Of a DNA stretch of 64,000 bases, positions 26,183 through 35,480 are shown piece after piece (the first letter of the stretch is position 1; every line of letters starts with the position of its first letter). Origin of the DNA: Nostoc sp. FACHB-973 (GTDB taxonomy: Bacteria; Cyanobacteriota; Cyanobacteriia; Cyanobacteriales; Nostocaceae). The DNA lies in contig NZ_JACJSJ010000029.1 of NCBI RefSeq assembly GCF_014698115.1, positions 21,245-85,244 on the forward strand, given 5' to 3'. A program made the position numbers and the translations under genes. The notes under the pieces were generated by a model. It saw nothing but the letters and a program-made list of their open reading frames with translations, searched no databases and was not told the origin of the DNA.

Positions 26183-27235
26183 ATGCGAATTATACATATT
26201 TTGAACCACGTTCAAGAAATAGGTAACGGGATTGTGAATGTGGCTGTGGATTTGGCTTGTTTACAGGCAAAATCTGGTCATGAGGTAGCGGTTATTTCTG
26301 CTGGTGGTGAATACGAGGTATTACTCAAAAATTTTGGTGTTAAACATTACAAACTAAACCAAACTCGCAAACCAATAAGTATGATTAAAGCAGCTATTGG
26401 TTACCGATCGCTAGCAGCAGCATTCCAACCCGATATCGTTCATGCACACATGATGACGGGAGTCTTACTAGCACGGATTTTTCAAGGTCGATATGCTTTA
26501 GTTTCCACGGTACACAATGAATTTCAGCGTGCTAGCGTGCTGATGGGTTTAGCTGACAGGGTAATTGCCGTTAGTCAGGCTGTGCGAGATTCTATGGCAC
26601 GGCGGGGTGTCCCAGAAAACAAGTTACGGGTGGTATGTAATGGAACTCTGGGCAGTCCCCGCAACCGACAAATACACGATTATCAACCTTTAATGTTACA
26701 ACGTCCGGCGATCGCCACTGTAGCCGGCATGTATCAACGCAAGGGAATTGCCGAGTTAATCGCTGCTTTTGAGCAAATTGCCTCAAATTTTCCCCAAGCG
26801 CATCTTTATTTGGTAGGCAATGGCCCTGATAAACAGCTATTTGAGGCACAGGCACGGGCAACTTCTGTGGCAGAACGCATTCATTTTGAAGGCTTCCAAC
26901 CAGAACCCCAACGCTACCTCAAATCTTGTGACATATTTGTACTGGCTTCTCACCGTGACCCTTGTCCTTTGGTGCTTTCAGAAGCAAGAGAAGTGGGAGT
27001 TGCCATCGTTGGTACTCAGGTAGATGGAATTCCCGAAGCTTTGGATAATGGCCAAGCAGGTCTTTTAGTACCAGTAAAAGATAGTCAGGCTTTGGCTGGG
27101 GTCTTAGTACAATTACTGAGTAATGCTGATATGCTGCAAGAATGGAAATATCGGGCAAATCAAAACCTAGAAAGGTTGAGCGTTGCCCGCGTTCATCAGG
27201 AAACATTGGCGGTGTATGATGAGTTAAGGCGTTAA
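26183..27235 (+). CDS. Family 4 glycosyltransferase (GT-B)
   Basis: 350 residues, ATG start. The N-terminal Rossmann half has HVQEIGNGIVNVAVDLACLQ and AKSGHEVAVISAGGEYE (acceptor side) and FQPDIVHAHM. The C-terminal half has AGMYQRKGIAELIAAFEQI, HLYLVGNGPD and the donor-binding EX7E-type region SHRDPCPLVLSEAREVGVAI with GIPEALDNGQAGLLV. A retaining glycosyltransferase using a nucleotide sugar, probably for exopolysaccharide or glycolipid. Stop codon overlaps the stop of the convergent PEP-CTERM gene by four bases. Confidence 0.88.
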   Translation: MRIIHILNHVQEIGNGIVNVAVDLACLQAKSGHEVAVISAGGEYEVLLKNFGVKHYKLNQTRKPISMIKAAIGYRSLAAAFQPDIVHAHMMTGVLLARIFQGRYALVSTVHNEFQRASVLMGLADRVIAVSQAVRDSMARRGVPENKLRVVCNGTLGSPRNRQIHDYQPLMLQRPAIATVAGMYQRKGIAELIAAFEQIASNFPQAHLYLVGNGPDKQLFEAQARATSVAERIHFEGFQPEPQRYLKSCDIFVLASHRDPCPLVLSEAREVGVAIVGTQVDGIPEALDNGQAGLLVPVKDSQALAGVLVQLLSNADMLQEWKYRANQNLERLSVARVHQETLAVYDELRR

Positions 27236-27894
27236 CACTGTAGCGATCGCTTTACTTTTAAAGCTACACCCAAAGCACCAAACATTAGTACACCCAAAAC
27301 ACTAGTTGTTTCAGGAATGGCGGTGTAATAAGCACCCACTCTGATAGGCCCATCTTTATCCACTTGATCTTCTGGTATTGGTGGAATTATTCCACCACCT
27401 GGAGTTAAATTGGGCTGGGTAGCAAATCGATTGAAAAATATGGTTCCATCTGCGATTACACCACCACTGTAAGTCAAAATGTTGTCTTTGACGGTAACGT
27501 TTGCAAAGATATCTTTGAGTTCAGGAACACTAGAGAAACCAATCTTGCCATCTCCATCAACATCTCCCCACTGCACCGGCTCATTATCAAATGCTGGAGT
27601 AGAATCTGGATTAGTATAAAACAGCGTTTGTAAGTCAAAGACCAAGCTGCCTATATCATTTCCTGTAGAATTTCGCAAGTTATTCGCTCGATCTGGAACA
27701 CCATATTCTATTATTTGCCCTGGTAGAATATCTGCTCCAAGGGTTCTTGGGGTTCTCGTTTCCAAGATCGCTTCATTTACAGTGGTCACGATGGGTTCTA
27801 CCAAGATGACGGCTTTTGCTGGTGTCAAAGACAAAAAACTAATTCCTGCTGCTCGTAGAACAGACAAAGCTATTTTGGTTGCTATTTTAGTCAT
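27232..27894 (-). CDS. PEP-CTERM sorting-domain protein
   Basis: 220 residues, ATG start with GGACGGA upstream. N-terminal signal peptide (LSVLRAAGISFLSLTPAKAV, cleavage about residue 28). The C-terminus has IPETTSVLGVLMFGALGVAL then KVKRSLQC: a PEP-like motif, hydrophobic span and basic end, the exosortase sorting signal. The middle (about 30-190) is beta-rich with acidic loops and no family I can name. Probably exported, cleaved and anchored or released with exopolysaccharide. Convergent with the GT4 gene. Confidence 0.8.
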   Translation of the reverse strand: MTKIATKIALSVLRAAGISFLSLTPAKAVILVEPIVTTVNEAILETRTPRTLGADILPGQIIEYGVPDRANNLRNSTGNDIGSLVFDLQTLFYTNPDSTPAFDNEPVQWGDVDGDGKIGFSSVPELKDIFANVTVKDNILTYSGGVIADGTIFFNRFATQPNLTPGGGIIPPIPEDQVDKDGPIRVGAYYTAIPETTSVLGVLMFGALGVALKVKRSLQC

Positions 27895-28530
27895 TTTCCG
27901 TCCTCTTCATATTTGATTGACAGAATGCTACGTATACCGTCTGGGTTAAATCAAACAGTTAAGATTCATTGTTTAACTGCTATCTACTTGCTACCTAAAT
28001 AACAGTTAATCTATGTTTGTTTACTAATTTGATATCTACCCATAGGTTGATTTATAAAGCAATTCTTATATTGCTTTATCACCATTACTAGTAATTTCAC
28101 GCAATCTTTATAAAAAATCTAAGTTAGAGCAGATGTGTTGACCATTAATAATGGATTTACAAGATAAAACATTTGTCAATAAGTAATAGTGCTTAAAATA
28201 ATTCGTAATTCGTAATTCGTAATTCGTAATTACGTTTTGTAACGGGGATTTAACCCCGACACAAAACGTTCTGTCTGTAGAGGCAGGGGAATTAAACCCC
28301 CAAACTTTGTTAAATTTTTAAGCATTACGGATATTCTCACGTCCATTGTTTCAATTTTGCAAACCTAAAGTAACATAGTGTCTCATCAAGAGGAGGCACT
28401 GCTGCACAAAAGTGTCCTTCTATCTTGATAATGTCATCTTTTATTACAGCAGCGTTTTGTGGCGGGCAGTCGGTTTTTCTGAAAAACATTCCCTAACAAT
28501 TGAGGAGCTACCCGTGTTGTATTAGTCCAA
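27895..28530. repeat. 828-bp intergenic stretch with heptads and a hairpin repeat
   Basis: Four ATTCGTA heptads at 28201-28228 run into a hairpin at 28232-28269 (9-bp outer stem ACGTTTTGT / ACAAAACGT around a second stem CGGGG / CCCCG). No gene found between 27895 and 28722. The region to its right holds the RND terminator (28531-28568) and heptads at 28683-28712. Confidence 0.7.
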
Positions 28531-28568
28531 GAAAAAAATGTGCCAACGAAATTTTTTCGTTGGCACAT
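28531..28568 (-). terminator. Intrinsic terminator of the RND efflux operon
   Basis: Perfect 14-bp stem (ATGTGCCAACGAAA, 28538-28551, and its complement 28555-28568) with a 3-base loop. On the minus strand it is followed by seven T residues (28532-28538 complemented). It lies 155 bp past the stop of the RND pump gene. Confidence 0.85.
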
Positions 28569-28722
28569 CAAATTAATTTAAATTTCAACGCGCAGGGCGT
28601 GAAAAAAATCTACAGATGATTTCAACAAGCGCGAAGTACACCATCTAAGTCTCTATTCTTAGCTTTGAGACTATTCTGACTCCTGAATTCTGAATTCTGA
28701 ATTCTGAATTCTAGTGTAATTT

Positions 28723-31700
28723 TTAATCCTTATCAGTGATGGAAATAAGTTTTTTCTTAAATCCACGCAACCGGATTAACAGTGGCTTTACCCAATTTCC
28801 ACCCAGCAAATCGTGGAGTAGGACATAAAAACAAGGGATGATAAACAACGTTAACATTGTTGCGATCGCCATCCCAAAGAAAACTACAATTCCTAAAGGC
28901 TGCAAAAACTCAGAACCTTCGCCAATGCCTAATGCCAGAGGGAACAGTCCCAAAATAGTGGTGACTGTAGTCATCATAATTGGGCGCAAGCGTTGAGGAG
29001 CAGCTTTCATGATGGCAATTTGGCGAGTACAACCAACTTCATCCCGAATTTGGTTTGCCAGTTCCACCATCAAAATCCCTGCGTTCACCACAATTCCCAC
29101 CAGCAGCACCACACCAACAATTACAGTTGCGCCAATTGCAGTTTGGGTAATGTAAAGTCCAAAAATTCCCCCAGCTAACGCCAGTGGTACGGTAAACATA
29201 ATTACCAATGGGTCAATCAGCGAATTATATTGCACCGCCATCACTACAAAGATTAAGAACGTCGCCAACGCCCCCAAAGTTTTTAAAGCATCCTGAAGTT
29301 GCTGATTAGTTTCTTGGGCAGAACTAGGCACAATTGAAACGCCATCAGGTAAGTCTACGTCCTGAAGTATTTCATTGACTTCCGCTATGGCTTCACCAAG
29401 ACTAGCTCCCTCGCTGAGATTACCTGCCACAATAAAAGCTTGGCGCTGATTAATCCGTTGCACCTCACCAGGCGCTTGACCTTCTTGAATGTTCGCAACA
29501 TCTGAAAGGCGGATTAGTTGATTATTTTCTGTAAATAGCGGTAATTGCTCTAACTGGGAAGGACGCGCAATAGCTTCTTTATTTAGCTGCACCCGTACAT
29601 CAACTAAACGATTACCGCGTTGAATTTGCGTAGGAACTGAACCTTCAATTGCTGTCTGGACTGTTGCACCAATTTCTTGAGCGCTCAATCCTAAAGCCGA
29701 AACCCTTTCCCAGTCCGGGCGAATTTGGATTTCCGGTTGTCGGGGGTCGGCATCTGGTCGGAATGTTGCTAATTTTGCCCTTTCTTGCAATGCTTCCAAC
29801 ACTTGGGCGCCTGCTTGGGTTAAGTTTTCTTCATTCTCGCCTTGCAAAATAACGTCAACGTCTGACCCTTGCACTGGAGAATTACTCAAGATTAAACCCC
29901 GTACCTGACCAGGATTGAGGCGCAGCAGAATTCCTGCTAAGTTGAGTTTGTTAAATTCCTGAGTTACTTTTTTGACGAAGGCTTCGACATTTGTGCCTGG
30001 TTTAAGATTGATGGTGCTACTGGCACGTAAAGGATTTTCTGTAGTGTTGCTGCCAAATAAATTACCACCGACAGTTGTGAAAGCAGACTCGGTTTCTGGT
30101 TGTTTGAGCAAAATGTCATCGACAATTTGCATCACTTTTTCAGAAGTTGCTAAAGGTGTACCGGCAGGAAACTGCGCTCTCAAGTTAGCTTGTCCGGTAC
30201 TGATGCGGGGTAAAATTTCTTGGGGAATTTGACCAAACATCAAGAAACTACTGCCGCCTAAAATTAACAAAGCAGCGGTAACTACGAGGAGACGATAGCG
30301 TAAAACTTTGGTTAAGAAATTACCATATCCCCGCGTAGCATCTTCAAATCGATGATTAAACTGTCTAAGCAACCAAAATTCGCTGATTCGACTAGACCAG
30401 GAAATTCCCAATAGTCGAGAAGACAGCATCGGCACTACTGTAATCGCAACCACAAGGGATGCTGCGACTGCGAAGCTAATTGTCAAAATCAGTTCATTAA
30501 ATAGCAGTGCAATAAAGCCGCCAATTAAGAGGAATGGCACTACAGAAACTAAGTTTGCACCTGTAGCAGCAACTAAAGCAGATTCAACTTCTTGGGAAGC
30601 ATTAATGGCTGCGTCAATAAAGAATTTTGAATTTCTCCTCTGTCCCTCTGCCTCCATCTCTTTCTGATTGGGAGTCATGCCTGTTTTTTCGGAAATGTTC
30701 TCTAAGATCACAACCGATGTGTCAATTGCTTGACCAACTCCTAATGTCAGACCTGCTAAACTAAAAACATTCAAAGTTAAGCCAAATATTTTCATCAAAG
30801 CGATCGCCGCTAAAGTACATAGCGGAATCGTCAAACTGATAATCAATGTTTGCCTAAACGATCCTAAAAATAACAACACTGCTGCTGCTGCTAACAATGC
30901 CCCAGAAATCCCCGAAAAGATGACATCATTTAAAGAATTGCGGATGAAGACAGATTCATCTGTGGTGGGACTCAAATTCATGTCTGCTGGAATTAAACCC
31001 GATTGCCGTAATTGTTCAATTCGCCGCTTCACAGCATTTACAACAGTAATTGTGTTGGCTTCAGGCTGCTTTCGGACTGAAAATTTCACAGCAGGCTGAC
31101 GATTGAGGTAAACAAATACTCGCTGCTCTTCTGTGTCGTCAATTACCTCCGCAAAGTCTCGCAAGTAGACGCGGCGGGGAAGGGATGAGGGAGATGAGGG
31201 AGATGAGGGAGATGAGGGAGATGAGGGAGAGGAGACTTCCAAGGAGAGGTTTTCAATTTCATTAGCATTTTGGAAGCGTCCTACAGTCCGAGTCAATGGC
31301 TCGGAATTTTCCCCCAAAATCCGACCACCGGAAGTATCTTGGTTACGGGCTGTTAATTCATCTAATACATCATTTAACCCTACACCCAAAGCTTGCAATC
31401 GGTTTAAGTCAACAAGGACTCGTACTTCTTCCTCAGCACCACCAGATACGTCAACTGAGGCAACTCCGGGGATAACACTGAGTTCACGGGTTAACTCTTC
31501 ATCAGCAAATACGCGTAAATCTTTACCTGGCAACGAAGCAGATGTCAGTGCCAATTCATAAACTGGCAATTGGGAGGGATCGACTTTAAATAAGCGCGGC
31601 TCTTCTATCGTATCTGGCAGTTGTCCTCGGCCTCGGTTGAAAGCAGCAGTAGCATCGTTTAGGGCTTGGTCAATATCGCCTCCTGGCTGGAAGTATAAAT

Positions 31701-32007
31701 CCAGGTTTACCTGTCCCTCACGGGTGCGAGAGAATACTTGTACTACATTTTCAGTTGCCGATAAAGCTTGTTCTAAGGGTCTGGTGATTTCATCTACTGC
31801 TACTTCTGGGGAAATACCAGGAGCTTCTAGCCGGACGCTAATTCGTGGATAGGTAATTGACGGTAGGAGATCCACTTGGATAGTTGTGAGAAAAAATACC
31901 CCAATGACAATCACTGCCACGGTGAGCATGAGTGTACCAATGTGTTGGCGGATAGCGATCGTACTTAGACTAAATCCGCTGTTGCCATTATTATTTGTTT
32001 GTTGCAT
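28723..32007 (-). CDS. RND-family efflux transporter, HAE1/AcrB-like inner-membrane pump
   Basis: 1094 residues, ATG start. Twelve membrane segments in two sixfold halves with two large periplasmic loops, as in AcrB. TM1 follows IAIRQHIGTLMLTVAVIVIG; GISPEVAVDEITRPLEQALS opens the porter domain. In TM4 the proton-relay region reads GQAIDTSVVILENI, keeping one Asp but with Thr where AcrB has the second. Two low-complexity insertions are absent from ordinary pumps: a Ser/Pro run (about residue 265, 9-bp repeats 31184-31228) and KEMEAEGQRRNSKF (about residue 455). Exports drugs or lipids using the proton gradient. Second gene of an operon with its adaptor (68-bp gap). The pump should still be functional since both insertions fall in loops. 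Confidence 0.92.
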   Translation of the reverse strand: MQQTNNNGNSGFSLSTIAIRQHIGTLMLTVAVIVIGVFFLTTIQVDLLPSITYPRISVRLEAPGISPEVAVDEITRPLEQALSATENVVQVFSRTREGQVNLDLYFQPGGDIDQALNDATAAFNRGRGQLPDTIEEPRLFKVDPSQLPVYELALTSASLPGKDLRVFADEELTRELSVIPGVASVDVSGGAEEEVRVLVDLNRLQALGVGLNDVLDELTARNQDTSGGRILGENSEPLTRTVGRFQNANEIENLSLEVSSPSSPSSPSSPSSPSSLPRRVYLRDFAEVIDDTEEQRVFVYLNRQPAVKFSVRKQPEANTITVVNAVKRRIEQLRQSGLIPADMNLSPTTDESVFIRNSLNDVIFSGISGALLAAAAVLLFLGSFRQTLIISLTIPLCTLAAIALMKIFGLTLNVFSLAGLTLGVGQAIDTSVVILENISEKTGMTPNQKEMEAEGQRRNSKFFIDAAINASQEVESALVAATGANLVSVVPFLLIGGFIALLFNELILTISFAVAASLVVAITVVPMLSSRLLGISWSSRISEFWLLRQFNHRFEDATRGYGNFLTKVLRYRLLVVTAALLILGGSSFLMFGQIPQEILPRISTGQANLRAQFPAGTPLATSEKVMQIVDDILLKQPETESAFTTVGGNLFGSNTTENPLRASSTINLKPGTNVEAFVKKVTQEFNKLNLAGILLRLNPGQVRGLILSNSPVQGSDVDVILQGENEENLTQAGAQVLEALQERAKLATFRPDADPRQPEIQIRPDWERVSALGLSAQEIGATVQTAIEGSVPTQIQRGNRLVDVRVQLNKEAIARPSQLEQLPLFTENNQLIRLSDVANIQEGQAPGEVQRINQRQAFIVAGNLSEGASLGEAIAEVNEILQDVDLPDGVSIVPSSAQETNQQLQDALKTLGALATFLIFVVMAVQYNSLIDPLVIMFTVPLALAGGIFGLYITQTAIGATVIVGVVLLVGIVVNAGILMVELANQIRDEVGCTRQIAIMKAAPQRLRPIMMTTVTTILGLFPLALGIGEGSEFLQPLGIVVFFGMAIATMLTLFIIPCFYVLLHDLLGGNWVKPLLIRLRGFKKKLISITDKD
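31184..31228. repeat. Five 9-bp tandem repeats inside the RND pump gene
   Basis: GATGAGGGA repeated five times without error. On the coding strand it gives Ser-Pro-Ser repeats in the first periplasmic domain. The unit length preserves the frame whatever the copy number, so it may vary between strains. Confidence 0.93.
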
Positions 32008-32075
32008 GATGCTAAGTGCTAAGTGCTGACTACTAAGTACTTTTTATTGGTATGGTGTTATTTCTCACCCTACTA

Positions 32076-33542
32076 TTACTTTTCTGAAAGAACTGAAAGA
32101 CTTACAGTGTCACCTTCTTTTAATGGCTTACCACTGCGAACAACATAGCGTTCACCAGCTTGCAAGCCAGATAAAATTTCCACTTTGCCATCAGCCCTTT
32201 TTCCTAAGGTGACAGCACGCGCCGCTACTTTTGCCTTGCCTTCTGCATCACTGAGAACAAATAGGGTTCCAGTTTGGTTTTCTGTGTTTGCTCTGTTGCT
32301 TTTCTGCTGAAGAGCTTGTTTTTTGATAGCTATTTGCGGCACTACTACCCGCTGTGTCGTTTGGGTTTCAAAATTGACTCGCGCCAGTAGTCCACTGCCA
32401 ATTTTGCCGTCACTGTTGGGAATTACTACTTCTACAGGTATCAAGCGAGCGGTAGCATCGGCAGCTGGGGAAATCCGCGTCACTCTGCCAATTAATGTTT
32501 CAGTGGGGAAAGCATCTAAGCGGACTTTTACAGATTGTCCAACCTGAATTTGTGCCAGTTCTAATTCGGAAACTTGCACGACGACTTTCACACGGTTAAA
32601 GTCGCCAATTTTTAAGACTTCATTACCTGGTTGGAGAAGATTGCCTGGTTCTGTGACTTTTTCTGTAACTACGCCAGTAATGGGCGATGTCAGTCGAGCG
32701 TAAGATCTGCGTTCTTTGGTTTGGGCAACCAAAGCCTGTTGTGCCAACACTCTGCCTTGAGCAGCTGCCACGGCTTGTTGTTCTGTACGAACCTGCTCTT
32801 GAGCTGCCCGCAATGCCTGAGCGGCTGTTTGTGCCTGGGTACGCGCTTGTTCAGCAGCTTGTTGAGCGATCGCTCCAGCTTGGAATAGTTTCTGTTGCCG
32901 TTGTGAGTCTGCCTGGGCTTGTACCACTTCTAGCCTCGCCCGTTCCACGTCAGCACGGGCATTACTTACCTGATTGGTTGCCCTGGCTACTTCTGATTTT
33001 AAGGCTGCTAGTTCTGCTTCTGCTTGCTTTAATTCAGTCAAAAGTATGGCATCATCTAATTGCCCGACGTTCTGCCCTTGGGTAACTGTATCGCCCACAT
33101 CTAGATTCAAAGCCAACAGCCGTGCTTCAACTTGCGATCGCACTGACACAATCCGAAAGGGTGTTGTATTACCTGTGTATTCTGGTTGTGTTTGCAATAA
33201 GTCTGTTCGAGCGATCGCCACATCTACAGGTGTTCCACCGCCACCCTGTGCCCGTCCACCAGGACTCTGAGATTGTGCCTCAGCTGATTCCTTCGGCAGC
33301 GATCCGCAGCTCGCTGTTAGTAGTCCTATGCCTACCAAACAGGGTATTAATAAACTCCTCAAACAACTAGAGGCAAAAAAATAATTTTCCCTGTTTCCAC
33401 CTTTTCCACAACTGCTTTTTGCCACAAGTCTATTTTCGACATCTGCGTAGGCGCAGCGCCCCGCAGGCATCGCTACCTCAGTCTTCACAACTGAATTTAA
33501 ATCGATATTAATTAGCTGGGTATCGGTTACAAAATCTGTCAT
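32076..33542 (-). CDS. RND efflux periplasmic adaptor (membrane fusion protein), lipoprotein
   Basis: 488 residues from ATG 33542, preceded by AGGTGA (a GTG six bases upstream is less likely). The lipobox is at SLLIPCLVGIGLLTASC, near residue 80, instead of the usual 20: about 50 extra N-terminal residues precede it. Then a barrel-sandwich lipoyl domain, a long alpha-hairpin (ELKQAEAELAALKSEVARAT to TKERRSYARL), the second lipoyl half SPITGVVTEKVTEPGNLLQP and beta-barrel/MPD domains. It bridges the pump at 28723 to an outer-membrane TolC-type channel (not in window). The odd N-terminus includes AMPAGRCAYADVE, encoded by a dispersed GC-rich repeat. Confidence 0.92.
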   Translation of the reverse strand: MTDFVTDTQLINIDLNSVVKTEVAMPAGRCAYADVENRLVAKSSCGKGGNRENYFFASSCLRSLLIPCLVGIGLLTASCGSLPKESAEAQSQSPGGRAQGGGGTPVDVAIARTDLLQTQPEYTGNTTPFRIVSVRSQVEARLLALNLDVGDTVTQGQNVGQLDDAILLTELKQAEAELAALKSEVARATNQVSNARADVERARLEVVQAQADSQRQQKLFQAGAIAQQAAEQARTQAQTAAQALRAAQEQVRTEQQAVAAAQGRVLAQQALVAQTKERRSYARLTSPITGVVTEKVTEPGNLLQPGNEVLKIGDFNRVKVVVQVSELELAQIQVGQSVKVRLDAFPTETLIGRVTRISPAADATARLIPVEVVIPNSDGKIGSGLLARVNFETQTTQRVVVPQIAIKKQALQQKSNRANTENQTGTLFVLSDAEGKAKVAARAVTLGKRADGKVEILSGLQAGERYVVRSGKPLKEGDTVSLSVLSEK

Positions 33543-33548
33543 TTTCAC

Positions 33549-34278
33549 CTGTTTATGCGGCTTAATTTATGTCCAAAATCATTTATTTTTGCTCCTATGG
33601 ACGAGCCTTTGGGATTAAACAGCCGTGTTTTCCCAAGTAATTCTGAGAGATATGATTAATAAAAAATGGCGAGAATCAATAAGCTGTCCAACAGAAAGTT
33701 TCTGTGTTCAGAAAATTACTGTTTTCCCATAAAAGTTCAAAAGTTCTCACCACTCTACTTGTTATACAGAGGTAGACAATCTTCTTGCAGCTAATCAATT
33801 ATAAACGTAGTATAAATATTTTTCAGTTTTCTGTAATCTACCCACAGGAGAAAACTGGCTTTATCCGAAGATATGAAGCTTTTTTCCCATGTTTTCAACA
33901 TAGATGGTATTAAATGTAATTATCCTTGTTTTTAGATAACAGCTTGATTCTACTAAAACTACTAGTATTTTTAGTAGTTTGTCAAGTGCATTAATGTTTT
34001 GTTGTCATTGTGTCATTGGTTATTACTTATTCTCCTCTGCCCCTTCGCCCCCACTCGCCCCCCTCACACCAGCACCAAGCTAGTTAACATAAATTTTTAT
34101 AACAGTTTTTCAAAGTTGACTCCAGAAAGTTTATTGTTGTGTCATCATGAGGAGTGAAATGAGAATTAATTCGGCAGACAGTGTTTGTTCTTAGTATTGA
34201 CAGGCTTTCTCCTCTTGGTATTACAGACTTCTCTCCGAAATCTAAATCTCTACATACTTATGATTTTGGAGATATTTC
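33549..34278. other. 730-bp intergenic region between efflux operon and RRM gene
   Basis: Promoters for both divergent units must lie here. One inverted repeat, CTACTAAAA (33950-33958) with TTTTAGTAG (33969-33977), flanks a second small palindrome and could be an operator or cold-regulated structure. A C-rich stretch occurs at 34040-34065. The last 100 bases are the likely leader of the RRM mRNA. No gene seen. Confidence 0.45.
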
Positions 34279-34590
34279 ATGTCGATTTACGTAGGTAACC
34301 TCTCTTATGAAGTTACACAAGATGCGCTGAGTGCTGTGTTTGCAGAATATGGTACTGTGAAGCGTGTCCAGCTACCTACTGACCGTGAAACAGGTCGTTT
34401 GCGCGGTTTTGGTTTTGTGGAAATGAGTTCAGATGCTGAAGAAGCAGCTGCCATTGAAGCTCTTGATGGTGCTGAATGGCTGGGTCGTGACCTCAAGGTA
34501 AATAAAGCCAAGCCCAGAGAAGACAGAGGTGGCTCCTCCTTCGGTGGTGGTAACCGTGGTGGTGGTGGCTACAACCGTAACCGTTACTAA
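34279..34590 (+). CDS. RRM-type RNA-binding protein with glycine-rich tail
   Basis: 103 residues, ATG start with GGAG upstream. One RNA recognition motif, residues 2-80: RNP2 IYVGNLSY and RNP1 RGFGFVEM; the tail (80-103) is RGGSSFGGGNRGGGGYNRNR. This is the cyanobacterial Rbp family, many of which are induced by cold and bind mRNA, sometimes localising thylakoid or photosystem transcripts. Monocistronic, followed by a strong terminator at 34625-34656. Confidence 0.95.
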   Translation: MSIYVGNLSYEVTQDALSAVFAEYGTVKRVQLPTDRETGRLRGFGFVEMSSDAEEAAAIEALDGAEWLGRDLKVNKAKPREDRGGSSFGGGNRGGGGYNRNRY

Positions 34591-34624
34591 ACCGAATAGA
34601 CGGAACTAAGTTAGTTTAATCTGG

Positions 34625-34656
34625 AAAAAGCTCAGGCAGCAATGCTTGAGCTTTTT
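34625..34656 (+). terminator. Intrinsic terminator of the RRM gene
   Basis: 10-bp stem AAAAAGCTCA / TGAGCTTTTT with a 12-base loop, ending in T5 and TCT, 35 bases after the stop codon. Confidence 0.92.
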
Positions 34657-34809
34657 CTATGGAAAAAGAAGTCAGACAATTTTGGATTTTGCGAAATGAT
34701 GGAGCAAAATTTCAGTGAGAAGTTCGAGGGACGGAAGCCATAGTCTAGCCGCCACCAGAACGGAAGCGATTGCTGCGAAAATACGTGTGGCAAAGTCAAT
34801 GATTTATTA

Positions 34810-35256
34810 CTAAGTAAGTAAGTAAGTAAGTAAGTAAGTGGGCGAGAAAAATTCAATGTATATTACATTATTGATTCTTTCCATTACTTGCTGGAAAATT
34901 TGTGTAAATAATTCTATTGGCAGTGTTCTCAATCGTTTTGAAACTGCTTGGGCACTGACTTCAATTCGACCCACCCATAACAATCCTTCTTCCCATAACA
35001 CCCTTTGCACTTCTCTTAATCCAGGAATCTGACGATACACTAAACTCACAACGAGCGCCATCATTACTGGTAAGGTCAAGATTCTGTCTCGGAATTGTTT
35101 GTTTTGCTCCTTTTGACTCAATCTCAAGGGTTTAAAACTCAGGGGCGATAGCAATGTGTAGATTTTTTGCTCTATTTCCTCTATTGGCGGCATCGGTACT
35201 TGTTTTTGCTGCCGCAGGTCTGGATTTCCTGTTCGCGCTGGTCGTTTTCTTGCCAT
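34810..35256 (-). pseudogene. IS4-family transposase, 3' truncated
   Basis: The 148-residue frame begins MARKRPARTGNPDLRQQKQV and contains LRLSQKEQNKQFRDRILTLP and YRQIPGLREVQRVLWEEGLL, the N-terminal third of an IS4-family transposase as found in Nostoc. The DDE catalytic core is gone: after NNVIYIEFFSP the frame reads only TYLLTYLLT, encoded by a (TAAG)7 microsatellite at 34811-34838. The region to its left (34660-34809) shows no transposase similarity. The surviving IS end is at 35319-35335 (see findings). Confidence 0.82.
34811..34838. repeat. (TAAG)7 microsatellite
   Basis: Seven perfect TAAG units at the break point of the truncated IS4 transposase. Confidence 0.97.
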
Positions 35257-35318
35257 GATGTATCTCTAAGAACATCATTATTCATGTTCCTAGATTACAT
35301 CTTTTGCTTACTTTTTGC

Positions 35319-35335
35319 TTAAGTTGACACCAATG
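35319..35335 (-). mobile_element. Surviving terminal inverted repeat of the IS4 relic
   Basis: TTAAGTTGACACCAATG, 63 bases upstream of the transposase start, is identical to the right arm of the 65-bp element at 42798-42862. I infer that it is the outer IS end. Confidence 0.7.
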
Positions 35336-35373
35336 AGCATTGCTGCGCCCCTACAACATGGTCTATTTACGTA

Positions 35374-35473
35374 GTTTACCGCCGTAGGCATCGCAGGATA
35401 ATTAACAAAAGCCTGAAACAATCTATGCGTCGTTAATTCACATCACGATCCATTTGTACAGTGCGTAAGTCCT
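35374..35473. repeat. About 100-bp dispersed repeat, copy 1
   Basis: Its reverse complement matches 63900-64000 except for one small variable patch near the middle. One end carries AGGACTTACGCA, the same terminus as the 91-bp MITE, so the two families may share a mobiliser. Confidence 0.85.
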
Positions 35474-35480
35474 ATTTTTG

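Noticed and set aside
32687..33085. Plus-strand frame of 132 codons
   Set aside because: Antisense to the helical hairpin of the RND adaptor.
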